From Microbispora hainanensis (lineage in GTDB: Bacteria > Actinomycetota > Actinomycetes > Streptosporangiales > Streptosporangiaceae), in contig NZ_VIRM01000030.1 of NCBI RefSeq assembly GCF_006874475.1, positions 49,028 to 113,027 of the forward strand: 64,000 nucleotides of DNA, written 5' to 3'. Under the pieces are notes generated by a model. The model did no database searches, was not told the DNA's origin, and worked only from the letters and a program-made list of their open reading frames with translations. This document shows positions 1 to 8,866 of this stretch, piece by piece. Position numbers and translations under genes: made by a program. Each line of letters opens with the position of its first letter. The first letter of the stretch is position 1.

Positions 1-1
1 G

Positions 2-541
2 GCCGAGACCTCGGTGATCACCGCCGCGGTGTTCGCCGCGTCGGGCGAGACCAACCTGGCCCTGGTCATCGTGGTCGCGGCTCTCGGCGCGTGCGCGGGT
101 GACCACGTCTCCTATCTGATCGGCAGCAGGTCGGCGGGCAGGCTGCGGGACAAGAAGCCGTTCGTCTGGGCGCGGAACGCCCTGGCCGAGCGGGGCGGGC
201 TCGTCCTGGTCGTGGCCAGGTACATCCCCGGCGGGCGCACCGCGACCACGCTCACCATGGGCGCCGTACGGCATCCGCTGCGATCGTTCACGTTCTTCGA
301 CGCGATCGCGGCGGGCTCGTGGGCGGTGTACTCCGGGCTGATCGGCTTCTTCGGCGGGATGGCGTTCGAAAACGACCCGATCAAGGGCCTGCTCCTCGGC
401 CTCGGCATCGTGCTGTCGATCACCGCGGTCGTCGAGCTGGTGAGATGGCTCGGGAAACGGCGTGCCGCCCGGCGTCTCCCCGCGCCCTCCCCGGAGGACG
501 GCCTTCTCCGAGGGCCCGCTCACACGGCGGCGCGCAGGTAG
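2..541 (+). CDS. DedA/VTT-family membrane protein (5' end outside window)
   Basis: The reading frame is already open at the window edge (A-E-T-S-V-I-T-A-A), so the N-terminus is missing. What remains is the C-terminal part of a DedA (SNARE-associated/VTT) membrane protein: a GDHVSYLIGSRSAG re-entrant-loop motif, an arginine-containing VARYIPGGRT motif typical of the family, and two later hydrophobic stretches (GSWAVYSGLIGFFGG and GLLLGLGIVLSIT). Family members act in the cytoplasmic membrane in envelope homeostasis and lipid-carrier recycling; the exact substrate cannot be read here. Its last 22 nt overlap the convergent response-regulator gene. Confidence 0.85.
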   Translation, partial: AETSVITAAVFAASGETNLALVIVVAALGACAGDHVSYLIGSRSAGRLRDKKPFVWARNALAERGGLVLVVARYIPGGRTATTLTMGAVRHPLRSFTFFDAIAAGSWAVYSGLIGFFGGMAFENDPIKGLLLGLGIVLSITAVVELVRWLGKRRAARRLPAPSPEDGLLRGPAHTAARR

Positions 542-1176
542 GCGAGCACGGCGAGCACCCGGCGGTGGTCGTCGGCGTCCGGGGGCAGGTCGAGCTTGGC
601 CAGGATGCTCGCGATGTGCTTGGCGACGGCCGCCTCGGAGACGAACAGCGCGCGGGCGATCGCGGCGTTCGACCGCCCCTCCGCGACGAGCGCGAGCACC
701 TCGCGCTCGCGCGGGGTGAGCCGGGCCACCGGGTCGCGGCGTCCGCGCAGCAACTGCCGGACGACCTCGGCGTCGATCACCGTGCCGCCGCCCGCGACCG
801 TGGTCACCGCGTCGGCGAACTGCACGACGTCGCCGATGCGGTCCTTCAGCAGGTAGCCGACGCCGCCCCCGCCCGGGGAGCGAGTCTGGTCGAGCAGCTC
901 GGCGGCGTAGGTCTGCTCGACATACTGGCTGAGCACCAGCACCGCGAGGGACGGCCGCGCCGCCCGCAGCTCCAGCGCGGCCCGCAGCCCCTCGTCGCTG
1001 AAGCCGGGCGGCATGCGCACGTCGGCGACGACGACGTCCGGGTCCTGGCCCGCGACCGCCGCGATCAGCCCGGGGGCGTCGCCGACGGCCGCGACGACGC
1101 TGTGCCCGAACCGTTCGAGCAGGCCGGCGAGGCCCTCTCTGAGCAGCACCGAGTCTTCGGCGATCACCACGCGCAC
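520..1176 (-). CDS. NarL/LuxR-family response regulator
   Basis: 218 aa. The receiver domain (about residues 1-120) has the acidic pair in IAEDS, the phospho-acceptor Asp in VVVADVRMPP and the conserved Lys in GYLLKDRIGD. The C-terminal LuxR helix-turn-helix (about 150-210) contains LTPREREVLALVAEGRSN and VSEAAVAKHIASILAKL. The start is GTG and overlaps the 3' end of the upstream kinase gene by 13 nt, so the two are translationally coupled and form a cognate pair. The likely targets include the divergent ABC exporter genes at 2495-5631; that is inferred from position only. Confidence 0.93.
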   Translation of the reverse strand: MRVVIAEDSVLLREGLAGLLERFGHSVVAAVGDAPGLIAAVAGQDPDVVVADVRMPPGFSDEGLRAALELRAARPSLAVLVLSQYVEQTYAAELLDQTRSPGGGGVGYLLKDRIGDVVQFADAVTTVAGGGTVIDAEVVRQLLRGRRDPVARLTPREREVLALVAEGRSNAAIARALFVSEAAVAKHIASILAKLDLPPDADDHRRVLAVLAYLRAAV

Positions 1177-2384
1177 GGGAACTCCGCCCTCACCGTGGTC
1201 GCGCCGCCGTGTGGGCTCTCGACGGTCAGCGTGCCCCCGACGGCCGACACCCGGTCGGCGAGCCCGGTCAGGCCGGTGCCGCGCGCCGGGTCCGCTCCCC
1301 CGCGCCCGTCGTCGGTGATCTCCAGCACGAGCCCGCCCCCGCGCAGGCGTCCGCGTACGGCGCAGGAATCGGCCCCGCTGTGCTTGGCCACGTTCGCCAG
1401 CGCCTCACAGGCGACGTAGTAGGCCGCCGCCTCCACCCGTTCGGGCAGCCGCCGGTCCAGCTCGACGTCCACGCTCGTGGGCACCGGTGATCTGCCGGCC
1501 ACGTCGCGCAGGGCGGCGGGCAGCCCGCGGTCGGCGAGCACCTGCGGATGGACGCCGCGGATCAGCTCGCGCAGCTCCGCGAGCGCCTGCCCGGCCAGCT
1601 CGCGTGCCTCGTCGAGACGTACGGCCGCGGGCGAGCCCGGCGGAAGATCGAGCCCGGCCAGGCCGAGCTTCATCGACAGCGCGACGAGCCGCTGCTGCGC
1701 GCCGTCGTGCAGGTCGCGCTCGATGCGGCGGCGTTCGGCCTCGAAGGCGTCCACCAGCCGCGCCCGGGAGCGCGCGATCTCCCGCGTCTCGGCCTCCTGC
1801 GGCACCAGCATCGCCCGCGCCATCGCCGCCCGGGCGCCCGCCCAGGCGGCGACCGTGTACGCCGCGACGGGCACCAGCAGCAGCCCGACGGCCGATCCGA
1901 CGAAGGTCTCCCCCAGCGTGGCCTCGCCTTCCGGGTGGATCGGCTGCACGACCGGGGAGAGGATCAGCACCGCCGGCCCGGCGATCGCGGCCCCCACGAC
2001 CAGCAGGTCGGCCCACCAGAGCGCGACCATCGCCACGAGGGCGTGCCCCGCCTCGCGCCAGCCCGGCCACCAGCCGCCCGGCAGCCCGCTCGCCGGCTGC
2101 CGGTCCACGAGGCGCAGCCGCCACCGCTCGAACCGGGCCAGGGGTGTCAGCAGCAGTGCGGCCACCCCGAGCGACAGCGGCACGGCGAGCAGGCCCCCCA
2201 CCGCCCGCGCCGGCGCCAGGACGGTGGCGAAGGCGAGGCCGGGCACGACCCCGGCCAGCAGGTAGGCCAGGGACCTCCACGGCCAGGCCGAGGCGAGGAA
2301 GCGCTGGGGCGGCGCGGCGAGCGCGTCCAGCGCGGTGCGGGGCACAAGGATCATGGGAGAGGAAACGACGAGCGGGGCGGCCAC
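1164..2384 (-). CDS. HisKA_3-type sensor histidine kinase
   Basis: Roughly 406 aa. Several hydrophobic helices fill the first ~190 residues. The dimerisation/phosphotransfer motif ERDLHDGAQQRLV carries the phospho-accepting His, and a HATPase_c domain ends in TGLTGLADRVSAVGG. Start choice: a GTG at 2384 lies 7 nt after a TAGCGT hexamer and suits leaderless translation; an in-frame ATG at 2354 has no recognisable Shine-Dalgarno and would remove 10 residues. It is coupled to the response-regulator gene and divergent from the ABC exporter, the usual layout of a drug- or envelope-stress-sensing module. Confidence 0.9.
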   Translation of the reverse strand: MAAPLVVSSPMILVPRTALDALAAPPQRFLASAWPWRSLAYLLAGVVPGLAFATVLAPARAVGGLLAVPLSLGVAALLLTPLARFERWRLRLVDRQPASGLPGGWWPGWREAGHALVAMVALWWADLLVVGAAIAGPAVLILSPVVQPIHPEGEATLGETFVGSAVGLLLVPVAAYTVAAWAGARAAMARAMLVPQEAETREIARSRARLVDAFEAERRRIERDLHDGAQQRLVALSMKLGLAGLDLPPGSPAAVRLDEARELAGQALAELRELIRGVHPQVLADRGLPAALRDVAGRSPVPTSVDVELDRRLPERVEAAAYYVACEALANVAKHSGADSCAVRGRLRGGGLVLEITDDGRGGADPARGTGLTGLADRVSAVGGTLTVESPHGGATTVRAEFPCAW

Positions 2385-2391
2385 GGCATCG

Positions 2392-2397
2392 ACGCTA
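2392..2397 (-). promoter_or_regulatory. -10 hexamer (TAGCGT) for the kinase/regulator pair
   Basis: TAGCGT on the minus strand ends 7 nt before an in-frame GTG, the spacing expected if transcription begins at the start codon (leaderless mRNA). No -35 element was recognised. Confidence 0.5.
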
Positions 2398-2494
2398 ACC
2401 CGTGGGCGCGCCGATGTCGGTAGTGCTGGGGATACCCCTGGTTCTCGTCCCAGTGCCAATGCTTCACCGCCCCGCCGCCGGTTGGCTCGGTGAC

Positions 2495-3280
2495 ATGGCA
2501 CCAACCGACGTGACATCACCAACACAGACAATCAGCGGACAGGCGGTCCTGCTCGACGCGGTCCGCGTGGTGTACGGCACCGGACCGGGCGCGGTGACCG
2601 CTCTCGACGGCGTGACGCTCGGCTTCGGCCAGGGGACCTTCACCGCCGTGATGGGGCCCTCGGGCTCCGGCAAGTCCACGCTGCTGCACTGCGCCGCCGG
2701 GCTCGACCGGCCGACGTCCGGCACCGTCTCGATCGGCGGCACCGACCTCGGCCCGCTGAGCGAGAAGGCGCTCACCCTGCTGCGCCGGGAGCGGATCGGC
2801 TTCGTCTTCCAGGACTACAACCTGGTCGACGCGCTCACCGCCGCGGAGAACGTGGCGCTCCCGCTCCGCCTGGCCGGGCGCCGCCCCGGGCGCGGCGAGG
2901 TGCGCGACGCGCTCGCCCAGGTCGGCATGGACCGTCGGGCCGGGCATCGGCCCGCCGAGCTCTCCGGCGGCGAGCGGCAGCGCGTGGCCATCGCCCGCAC
3001 GCTGATCACCCGGTCGGGAGGATCCGGGCCCGCCGTGCTCTTCGCCGACGAGCCGACCGGCGCGCTCGACCGCGCCGCGTCCCGCGTGGTCATGGAACTC
3101 CTGCGTACGCTGGTCGACGCCCACGGGCAGACCGTCGTCATGGTCACGCACGACCCCGCCGCCGCGGCGTACGCGGACCGGGTCGTGCTGCTGGCGGACG
3201 GCCGGCTCGCGGGTGAGCTGGGCCGGTCGACCGCCGCCGGGATCGCGGCCCGCATGGCCCTCCTGGAGGAGGCATGCTGA
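2495..3280 (+). CDS. ABC exporter ATP-binding protein (MacB/LolD-like)
   Basis: 261 aa from the ATG at 2495. It has Walker A GPSGSGKST, a Q-loop in FVFQDYN, signature LSGGERQRVAIAR, Walker B VLFADEPTGALD and the switch His in VMVTHDP. The GALDR sequence after Walker B is typical of the MacB/LolD/BceA class that powers membrane-extruding or antibiotic-sensing permeases. Upstream in-frame codons exist, but the leading sequence lacks family similarity. The stop overlaps the start of the permease gene by 7 nt, so the two subunits are co-translated. Confidence 0.93.
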   Translation: MAPTDVTSPTQTISGQAVLLDAVRVVYGTGPGAVTALDGVTLGFGQGTFTAVMGPSGSGKSTLLHCAAGLDRPTSGTVSIGGTDLGPLSEKALTLLRRERIGFVFQDYNLVDALTAAENVALPLRLAGRRPGRGEVRDALAQVGMDRRAGHRPAELSGGERQRVAIARTLITRSGGSGPAVLFADEPTGALDRAASRVVMELLRTLVDAHGQTVVMVTHDPAAAAYADRVVLLADGRLAGELGRSTAAGIAARMALLEEAC

Positions 3281-5631
3281 GCCTCCCGCTGCTGCGCGGC
3301 CGGTGGACCGGCCTCGCGGGCACCTTCGTCGCGCTCTGCCTCGGCGCCGCGGTGCTCACCGCGAGCGCGCTGCTGCTGACGTCCGCGGGCCCGCGGGTGC
3401 CCGCGCGCTACGCCGCCGCGCCCCTGCTCGTGCACGCCCCCGGCATGCCCGGAGACGACAACGGCTTCGCCGAGAACCGGCCGTGGTCCCCCGAGACGGT
3501 TGAGTCGCTGGTCCGCGCGCTGACGGCGGTGCCCGGCGTGGCGGCGGCCGTCCCCGACCGCGCCTTCTACGCCCAGGCAGTCGTGGGGGGCAGGCCGGGC
3601 GGCGGGCACGAGGCGCGGGGCTGGAGCACCGCGGCGCTGGCGCCGCACCGGCTGGTGGCGGGCAGTCCGCCCGTGCGCGCCGGAGAGGTGGTGCTCGACC
3701 GCGCGCTCGGGCTCGCGCCGGGCTCACCCGTCACGCTGCTGACCGCCGAAGGGCCGGTGCCCTACACGGTCAGCGGGCTCACCGACGGCCCCGGGCCGTA
3801 CGTCTCGGACGGCGAGGCCGCGCGTCTCGGGGGCGGCGTGCGCGTGATCGGGCTGCTCACCCGGCCGGGGGCGGAACCCTCCGCCGTGCGGCGTGCCGCG
3901 ATCGGCGTCGTCGGCGGGTCCGGGCGGGTGCTCTCGGGGGAGGACCGGGCGGCGGCCGAGCCCGCGGCCGACGCGCGGACCCGCTGGATCGGCATGCAGG
4001 TGCTGACCGCCATGGCGCTGCTCGGCGGGTTCGTGTCGGTGTTCGTGGTGGCCTCCACGTTCGCGTTCCGGGTCACCCAGCGGCGCCGGGAGTTCGGCCT
4101 GCTGCGGGCGGTCGGCGCGACCCCGCGGCAGGTGCGGCTGATCGTGTACGGCGAGGCGCTCGCCGTGGGCGTCGTCGCCGCCGCGGCCGGGGCGCTGCTG
4201 GGCGCGGCCGTCGCGCCCGCCGTCGGCGGGGTGCTCGTCACGGCGGGCTTCGAGCCCGAGTCGTTCGGCGTGCGGTTCAGCCCGCTGCCCGTGGCCGCTG
4301 CCGTCGCGGCCGGGATCGCGGCGGGGCTGCTCGGCGCCTGGTCCGCCTCGGGACGGGCCGCCCGCGTCCGCCCGCTTGAGGCCCTCCGCGACCAGGCGGC
4401 GGGCGGCACGCCGATGACCCGTGTGCGGTGGATCGCGGGCGCGGTGTCGGTCGCGGGCGGCCTGGCCCTGGCGGTGGCGAGCGCCTCGGCCGGGGAGGAC
4501 GCCCTGGTCAACGACGTCCTGCTCGCCGCGATGGCGCTGATCGCCGGGCTCACCCTGCTCGCGCCGGTCGTCTTCCCGCCGCTCGTCCGCGCCTTCTCGT
4601 GGCCGGTCTCCCGGCCGGTCGTGGGCATGCTGGCCGGGCGGAGCGCGATGACCTCCGTGCGCCGCACCGCCGCCACGGCGGCCCCGGTGCTGCTGACGGT
4701 GGGCTTCGCCGTGCTGGTCACCGGAATGGTGCGCACGACCGCCGCGGCCTACACGGCGGGGCGGGCGGCGAGCACCTCCGCGGCGGCGGTGCTCGTGCCC
4801 GACGGCGCCCCCGGTCTGTCGGACGCGGCGCTCGCGGCGGCGTCGGCCCCGCCCGTCCCGCTGCCGACCACGGTGTACGGCGATCGCCCGCTCGCCGCGC
4901 TCGGCGACGATCGCCTCGCCGAGGGCGAGACGGCGGTCGCGGAATGGGTGGCCCGCGACCACGGCTGGCGCGCGGGAGACGTCGTGCCGCTCACCTTCGA
5001 GGACGGCCGCACGGTGCGCCTGCGGATCACGGCTGTCCCATCCGCCCCACCGGCGGGGGTGCTGGTCTCCCGGGCCACGGTGCGGGCGCACGACCCGTCG
5101 GCGCTGACCCCCGAGGCGTACGTGTCCCGGCCGGCCGGGATGGTCGTCCCAGGGGCCAAGACGGTGAGCGTCGCCGACCGGGCGGCCGGCGACCAGGCGG
5201 AGGAGGACCGGCTCGTCTGGCTGTTCACTCTGCTGCTGGTCGGGGTCTCGGCCGGTTATTCGGGCCTGGCGATCGTCAACACGCAGGTCATGGCGGCGTC
5301 GGCACGGGCACGCGAGTTCGCGGTCCTGCGCCTGTCGGGCGCGACGCGGCGGCAGGTGTCCGCGGCGGCGGCGGCCGAGGCGGCGCTCGTCACCGCGATC
5401 GGCACCGTGCTCGGTCTCGCCGTGGCCGTTCCCGCGCTGCTCGGAATGCGCGCCGGGCTGGCGCGGAAGGCGGGCGCGGCCGTTCCCCTGGTCGTCCCCT
5501 GGCCGGCGATCGCGGCCGTCGCCGCCGCCTGTCTCGTCCTCGCCGCCGGAGCGAGCACGCTTTTCGCAGGAAAAACATCCGTCACATTTGGAAAAGCGTC
5601 TGCCAAGCCGCCTAGCAGTGCGAATGCTTGA
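3274..5631 (+). CDS. FtsX-like ABC transporter permease
   Basis: 785 aa. An N-terminal membrane helix is followed by a ~200-residue extracytoplasmic domain. The first FtsX core (about 240-370) has the RRREFGLLRAVGATPRQVR coupling helix. A second extracytoplasmic segment precedes a second FtsX core (about 640-770) with the repeat motif AREFAVLRLSGATRRQV. This duplicated architecture is typical of actinobacterial MacB-like exporters. It forms one operon with the ATPase gene, preceded by GGAGGC, and is probably controlled by the divergent two-component system. Confidence 0.9.
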   Translation: MLSLPLLRGRWTGLAGTFVALCLGAAVLTASALLLTSAGPRVPARYAAAPLLVHAPGMPGDDNGFAENRPWSPETVESLVRALTAVPGVAAAVPDRAFYAQAVVGGRPGGGHEARGWSTAALAPHRLVAGSPPVRAGEVVLDRALGLAPGSPVTLLTAEGPVPYTVSGLTDGPGPYVSDGEAARLGGGVRVIGLLTRPGAEPSAVRRAAIGVVGGSGRVLSGEDRAAAEPAADARTRWIGMQVLTAMALLGGFVSVFVVASTFAFRVTQRRREFGLLRAVGATPRQVRLIVYGEALAVGVVAAAAGALLGAAVAPAVGGVLVTAGFEPESFGVRFSPLPVAAAVAAGIAAGLLGAWSASGRAARVRPLEALRDQAAGGTPMTRVRWIAGAVSVAGGLALAVASASAGEDALVNDVLLAAMALIAGLTLLAPVVFPPLVRAFSWPVSRPVVGMLAGRSAMTSVRRTAATAAPVLLTVGFAVLVTGMVRTTAAAYTAGRAASTSAAAVLVPDGAPGLSDAALAAASAPPVPLPTTVYGDRPLAALGDDRLAEGETAVAEWVARDHGWRAGDVVPLTFEDGRTVRLRITAVPSAPPAGVLVSRATVRAHDPSALTPEAYVSRPAGMVVPGAKTVSVADRAAGDQAEEDRLVWLFTLLLVGVSAGYSGLAIVNTQVMAASARAREFAVLRLSGATRRQVSAAAAAEAALVTAIGTVLGLAVAVPALLGMRAGLARKAGAAVPLVVPWPAIAAVAAACLVLAAGASTLFAGKTSVTFGKASAKPPSSANA

Positions 5632-5770
5632 TCAGGCAAAGAAAACGTCGATCCTTCGCCTTGTTATCGCAAGGATTGCCATTTGACATGTTCAGGAGGC
5701 GTCGTTCCCGGATATCTCTTATTAACGTTTTTTCCCTAGCCATTGCATTGTGTACACGGATGGAGGGGTC
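5632..5770. promoter_or_regulatory. AT-richer intergenic region with GTGTACAC palindrome
   Basis: This 139-bp gap is clearly richer in A/T than its surroundings. It contains an ATCCTT...AAGGAT inverted repeat downstream of the permease (weak terminator candidate) and a perfect 8-bp palindrome GTGTACAC at 5750-5757, just before the kinase Shine-Dalgarno (GGAGGGG). The palindrome could be an operator; no function is assigned. Confidence 0.35.
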
Positions 5771-7171
5771 ATGGCGGGCTGGCGCATGCCTTCCCTTTTA
5801 CGCCCGCGCTCGATCCAGGCGAGGACCGCCCTGATGAGTGCGGTCCTGTCCCTCGTCGTCCTCACGGTGATCGGGTTCGGCCTCGACCTCGCCATCCGCA
5901 ACCGGATCCACAGCCATCTCTTCATGGACACCCAGCGGGTGGCGACCGACTGGATCGCCGCGATGGGCCCCAACGGCGTCCCCGACCCTCCGGCCGGCCA
6001 CGCGGACCTGGTGCAGCTGGTCGACTCCCGCAACCGGGTGATCACCGCCAGCCGGGCGGCGAGCGGCCAGGCCCCGCTGAGCTCCCCCTTCCCCGGAGGC
6101 GACGACCGGCTGCAGTACCGCATCGAGTGCCCCGGCAGAGACCGGTGCGTCGTGCTCACCGCCGTTCGGGTCCTGCCGGTGCAGTCCCGGCTGTTCTGGG
6201 GCGGCGAGCCGCACGCCGTGTACGCGGGGAGGGCCGAGCCCGGCCTCCTGGCCACGCATCGGCTGGAACTGTTCATCGCGATCGGAGTTTTGATGATGAC
6301 CGCCGGATGGACCTGGGCGAGCTGGCGTGCCACGGGCCGCACGCTGCGTCCGGTCAGAGAGATCCGCGAGAAGGTGACCGAAATCAGCGTGCGCGACCTC
6401 AGCCTGCGCGTCCCCCAGCCCCCCGGGCGCGACGAGATCGCCGAGCTCGCGCGGGCCTCCAACAGCTTCCTCGACCGCCTCGACACCTCGGTGCGCCAGC
6501 AGCGGCACTTCGCCTCGATGGTCTCCCACGAGCTGCGGACCCCGCTCGCCGGGCTGCGCGCGCAACTGGAGGAGGCCCTGCTCTACCGCGAGGAGACCGA
6601 CCCCTACGAGACGATCCGTACGGCGGTGCGGACCACCGAGCGGTGCCAGGCGATCATCGACGAGATGCTCTCCGTCGCCCGCGTCCGCACGTCCGCGGCG
6701 GCCGAACACGAGCCGGTGGACCTCGCGGCGCTCGCGCGCGAGGAGGCCGCCGCCCGCACGAACGGCGTGCCCGTGCACGTGCACGTCGAGGCCGAGGACG
6801 AGGTGACCGTCCTCGGCAACCGGGTCCAGCTGTGCGGCGTGCTGACCAACCTCCTGGTCAACGCGCAGCGCCACGCCTGCAGCAAGGTCGACGTCATCGT
6901 CGGCCGGGCCGGGGACGACGCGGTCGTCACCGTGCTCGACGACGGCGACGGCATCGCGCCGGAGGACCGCGAGCGGGTCTTCGAGCCGTTCGTCCGCCTG
7001 AAGGACGGGCGCCGCCGCGACCCCAAGGGCACCGGGCTCGGCCTCGCCCTGTGCCGCCTCACGGCGGACGCGCACCACGGGACGCTGCGGGTCGAGGACT
7101 CCCCTCGCGGGGCCCGCTTCGTCCTGCGCCTGCCGCTGCTCGCGAGCGCCAGGGCACAACTCACCGGGTGA
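5771..7171 (+). CDS. Orphan HAMP-domain sensor histidine kinase
   Basis: 466 aa from the ATG at 5771, preceded by GGAGGGG. TM1 lies at about 15-38 and a short extracytoplasmic sensor holds two Cys (ECPGRDRCVV). TM2 at about 172-190 leads into a HAMP region (RTLRPVREIREKV). HisKA has the phospho-acceptor His253 in SMVSHELRTPL, followed by HATPase_c with N-box NLLVNAQRHA and G-boxes DDGDGI and GTGLGLALC. No response regulator lies next to it, so its partner must be elsewhere. The two Cys in a ~130-aa periplasmic-side domain could form a disulfide; that is inference. Confidence 0.9.
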   Translation: MAGWRMPSLLRPRSIQARTALMSAVLSLVVLTVIGFGLDLAIRNRIHSHLFMDTQRVATDWIAAMGPNGVPDPPAGHADLVQLVDSRNRVITASRAASGQAPLSSPFPGGDDRLQYRIECPGRDRCVVLTAVRVLPVQSRLFWGGEPHAVYAGRAEPGLLATHRLELFIAIGVLMMTAGWTWASWRATGRTLRPVREIREKVTEISVRDLSLRVPQPPGRDEIAELARASNSFLDRLDTSVRQQRHFASMVSHELRTPLAGLRAQLEEALLYREETDPYETIRTAVRTTERCQAIIDEMLSVARVRTSAAAEHEPVDLAALAREEAAARTNGVPVHVHVEAEDEVTVLGNRVQLCGVLTNLLVNAQRHACSKVDVIVGRAGDDAVVTVLDDGDGIAPEDRERVFEPFVRLKDGRRRDPKGTGLGLALCRLTADAHHGTLRVEDSPRGARFVLRLPLLASARAQLTG

Positions 7172-7174
7172 CGC

Positions 7175-8152
7175 TCAGGTGACGCCCAGGGCGGTCCCGG
7201 CCGCGGCCAGGGTCAGCGCGAAGTCGCCCGAGCTGTCGGTATACCAGCGGCAGACCGCGAACCCGGCCCGGGACAGCTCGTCGAGCACGCCCTCCCTGCG
7301 GAACTTGGCGCTGATCTCCGTACGCGTCTCCTCGCCCTCGGCGAACAGGATCGTGAGGCCGAGCGCCCTGATCGGGACCTCCATGGGCCGGGTGGCACGC
7401 AGCCGCATCTCGATCCAGTCGTTGTCCCCGTCCCACAGCGCGACGTGCTCGAACTCCTCCGGCTCGAACCCGGCGTCCAGCTCCCGGTTGAGCACGTGCA
7501 GCACGTTGCGGTTGAAGGCGGCCGTCACGCCCCGCGGGTCGTCGTACGCCCTGACCAGACGGCCGGGATCCTTCACCAGGTCGGTGCCGAGCAGCAGGGT
7601 GTCGCCCGGCCGCAGCGTGGCCCGCAGCTCCTTGAGGAACACCTCCCGCGCGGCGGGCGGGAGATTGCCGATCGTGCCGCCGAGGAACGCCACCAGCCGC
7701 CTGCCGGTCCTCGGCAGCAGCGCCAGGTGCTGCTCGAAGTCGGCGCGCACCGGCCGCACGTCCAGGCCGGGATAGCGTACGGCGAGCCGCTCGGCCGCCA
7801 CCTCGAGCGTGACGGCGTCCACGTCGACCGGCGTGTAGGCCCGCAGCGTGCCCGCGTTGGCCAGCGCGTCGAGCAGCAGCACGGTCTTCTCGCTCGTGCC
7901 CGAGCCCAGCTCGACGAGCGTGTCGGCCCGGCTGAGCCCGGCGACGTCGACGGCGCGGCGGCGCAGGATCTCCAGCTCGCACCGGGTGGGGTAATACTCC
8001 GCCAGCCGGGTGATGCGGGAGAACAGCTCGCTGCCCGCGGCGTCGTAGAACCACTTGGGGGGCAGCCACTTGGGCGACGAGGTGAGCCCGGCGCGCACGT
8101 CGTTCTCCAGAGCCTGGCGCAGATAGTCGCCGCCGAGATGATCGGTAACCAT
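7175..8152 (-). CDS. egtD: L-histidine N-alpha-methyltransferase EgtD
   Basis: 325 aa. This SAM-dependent trimethylation of histidine to hercynine is the second committed part of ergothioneine synthesis. Motifs: KWFYDAAGSELFSRIT and YYPTRCE near the N-terminus, the SAM-binding loop LVELGSGTSEKT, FLGGTIGNL, and the C-terminal AEGEETRTEISAKF histidine-binding segment typical of EgtD. It is the last gene of egtA-B-C-D; the gap to egtC is 9 nt. Full length for the family (~320 aa). Confidence 0.96.
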   Translation of the reverse strand: MVTDHLGGDYLRQALENDVRAGLTSSPKWLPPKWFYDAAGSELFSRITRLAEYYPTRCELEILRRRAVDVAGLSRADTLVELGSGTSEKTVLLLDALANAGTLRAYTPVDVDAVTLEVAAERLAVRYPGLDVRPVRADFEQHLALLPRTGRRLVAFLGGTIGNLPPAAREVFLKELRATLRPGDTLLLGTDLVKDPGRLVRAYDDPRGVTAAFNRNVLHVLNRELDAGFEPEEFEHVALWDGDNDWIEMRLRATRPMEVPIRALGLTILFAEGEETRTEISAKFRREGVLDELSRAGFAVCRWYTDSSGDFALTLAAAGTALGVT

Positions 8153-8161
8153 GGTCGCCTC

Positions 8162-8863
8162 TCAATCGATCGGTGTCACCGAAACGCCGTCGGGGGACGC
8201 GAGCAGCAGGCTCCGGTCGGGCACCGCCCGCCAGCCCGGCCGGTCGTCCAGGGGCTCGCTCGCGACCAGCACCCCCTCCTCCAGGTGCGTGAACAACGTG
8301 TCGCCCCACGCGACGGCGGCCAGGTGGGAACCTCCCGTGACGAGCAGGTTGAGCCGGGCCTCCGGGTCCTCCTCGGACGCCGCGCGGACCACGGCCGGCA
8401 GGACCGCGGTGAGCGGCAGGCCGTCCCGCAGCCGGGCGAACACGGCCGCGGCGAGCCACGCCGAGTCGCACACGCTCTCCGCGTCGGCCACGAGGGGCCG
8501 CACGGCCTCGCGCCCGACCCTGCCGTTGTGGCTGAGCAGCCAGGGTCCGTCGGCGAACGGCGCGGTGGCCGTCTCCTCGATGGGCATCCCGGCCGTGGCC
8601 GACCGCACCGCCGCGATCATGCAGTGCGAGCGGGCCGCCCCGGCCAGGCCGGGCATGTTGGCGTCCGCCCAGATCGGCACCGCACGGCGGTAGCGCACGG
8701 GCCGGGACCCGTCATACCAGCCGAAGCCGAACCCGTCGGCGTTCACCGTGCCGTACTTCTGCAGGCGCGGCGCGTACGACTGGTGCAGCAGGCCGTGTGC
8801 GGGGTCGTTGACGAGCGAGGTCAGAGACCGCACCGGGCCCAGCCACGCCGCGTGGCGGCACAT
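8162..8863 (-). CDS. egtC: Gamma-glutamyl-hercynylcysteine sulfoxide hydrolase EgtC
   Basis: 233 aa class-II glutamine amidotransferase fold. The N-terminal nucleophile Cys2 (MCRHAAWLG) is exposed after Met removal, and GFGFGWYD and SHNGRV are further active-site motifs of the Ntn family. EgtC removes the glutamyl group from the EgtB product. It starts 3 nt after the egtB stop, clearly in the same operon. Confidence 0.95.
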   Translation of the reverse strand: MCRHAAWLGPVRSLTSLVNDPAHGLLHQSYAPRLQKYGTVNADGFGFGWYDGSRPVRYRRAVPIWADANMPGLAGAARSHCMIAAVRSATAGMPIEETATAPFADGPWLLSHNGRVGREAVRPLVADAESVCDSAWLAAAVFARLRDGLPLTAVLPAVVRAASEEDPEARLNLLVTGGSHLAAVAWGDTLFTHLEEGVLVASEPLDDRPGWRAVPDRSLLLASPDGVSVTPID

Positions 8864-8866
8864 CCC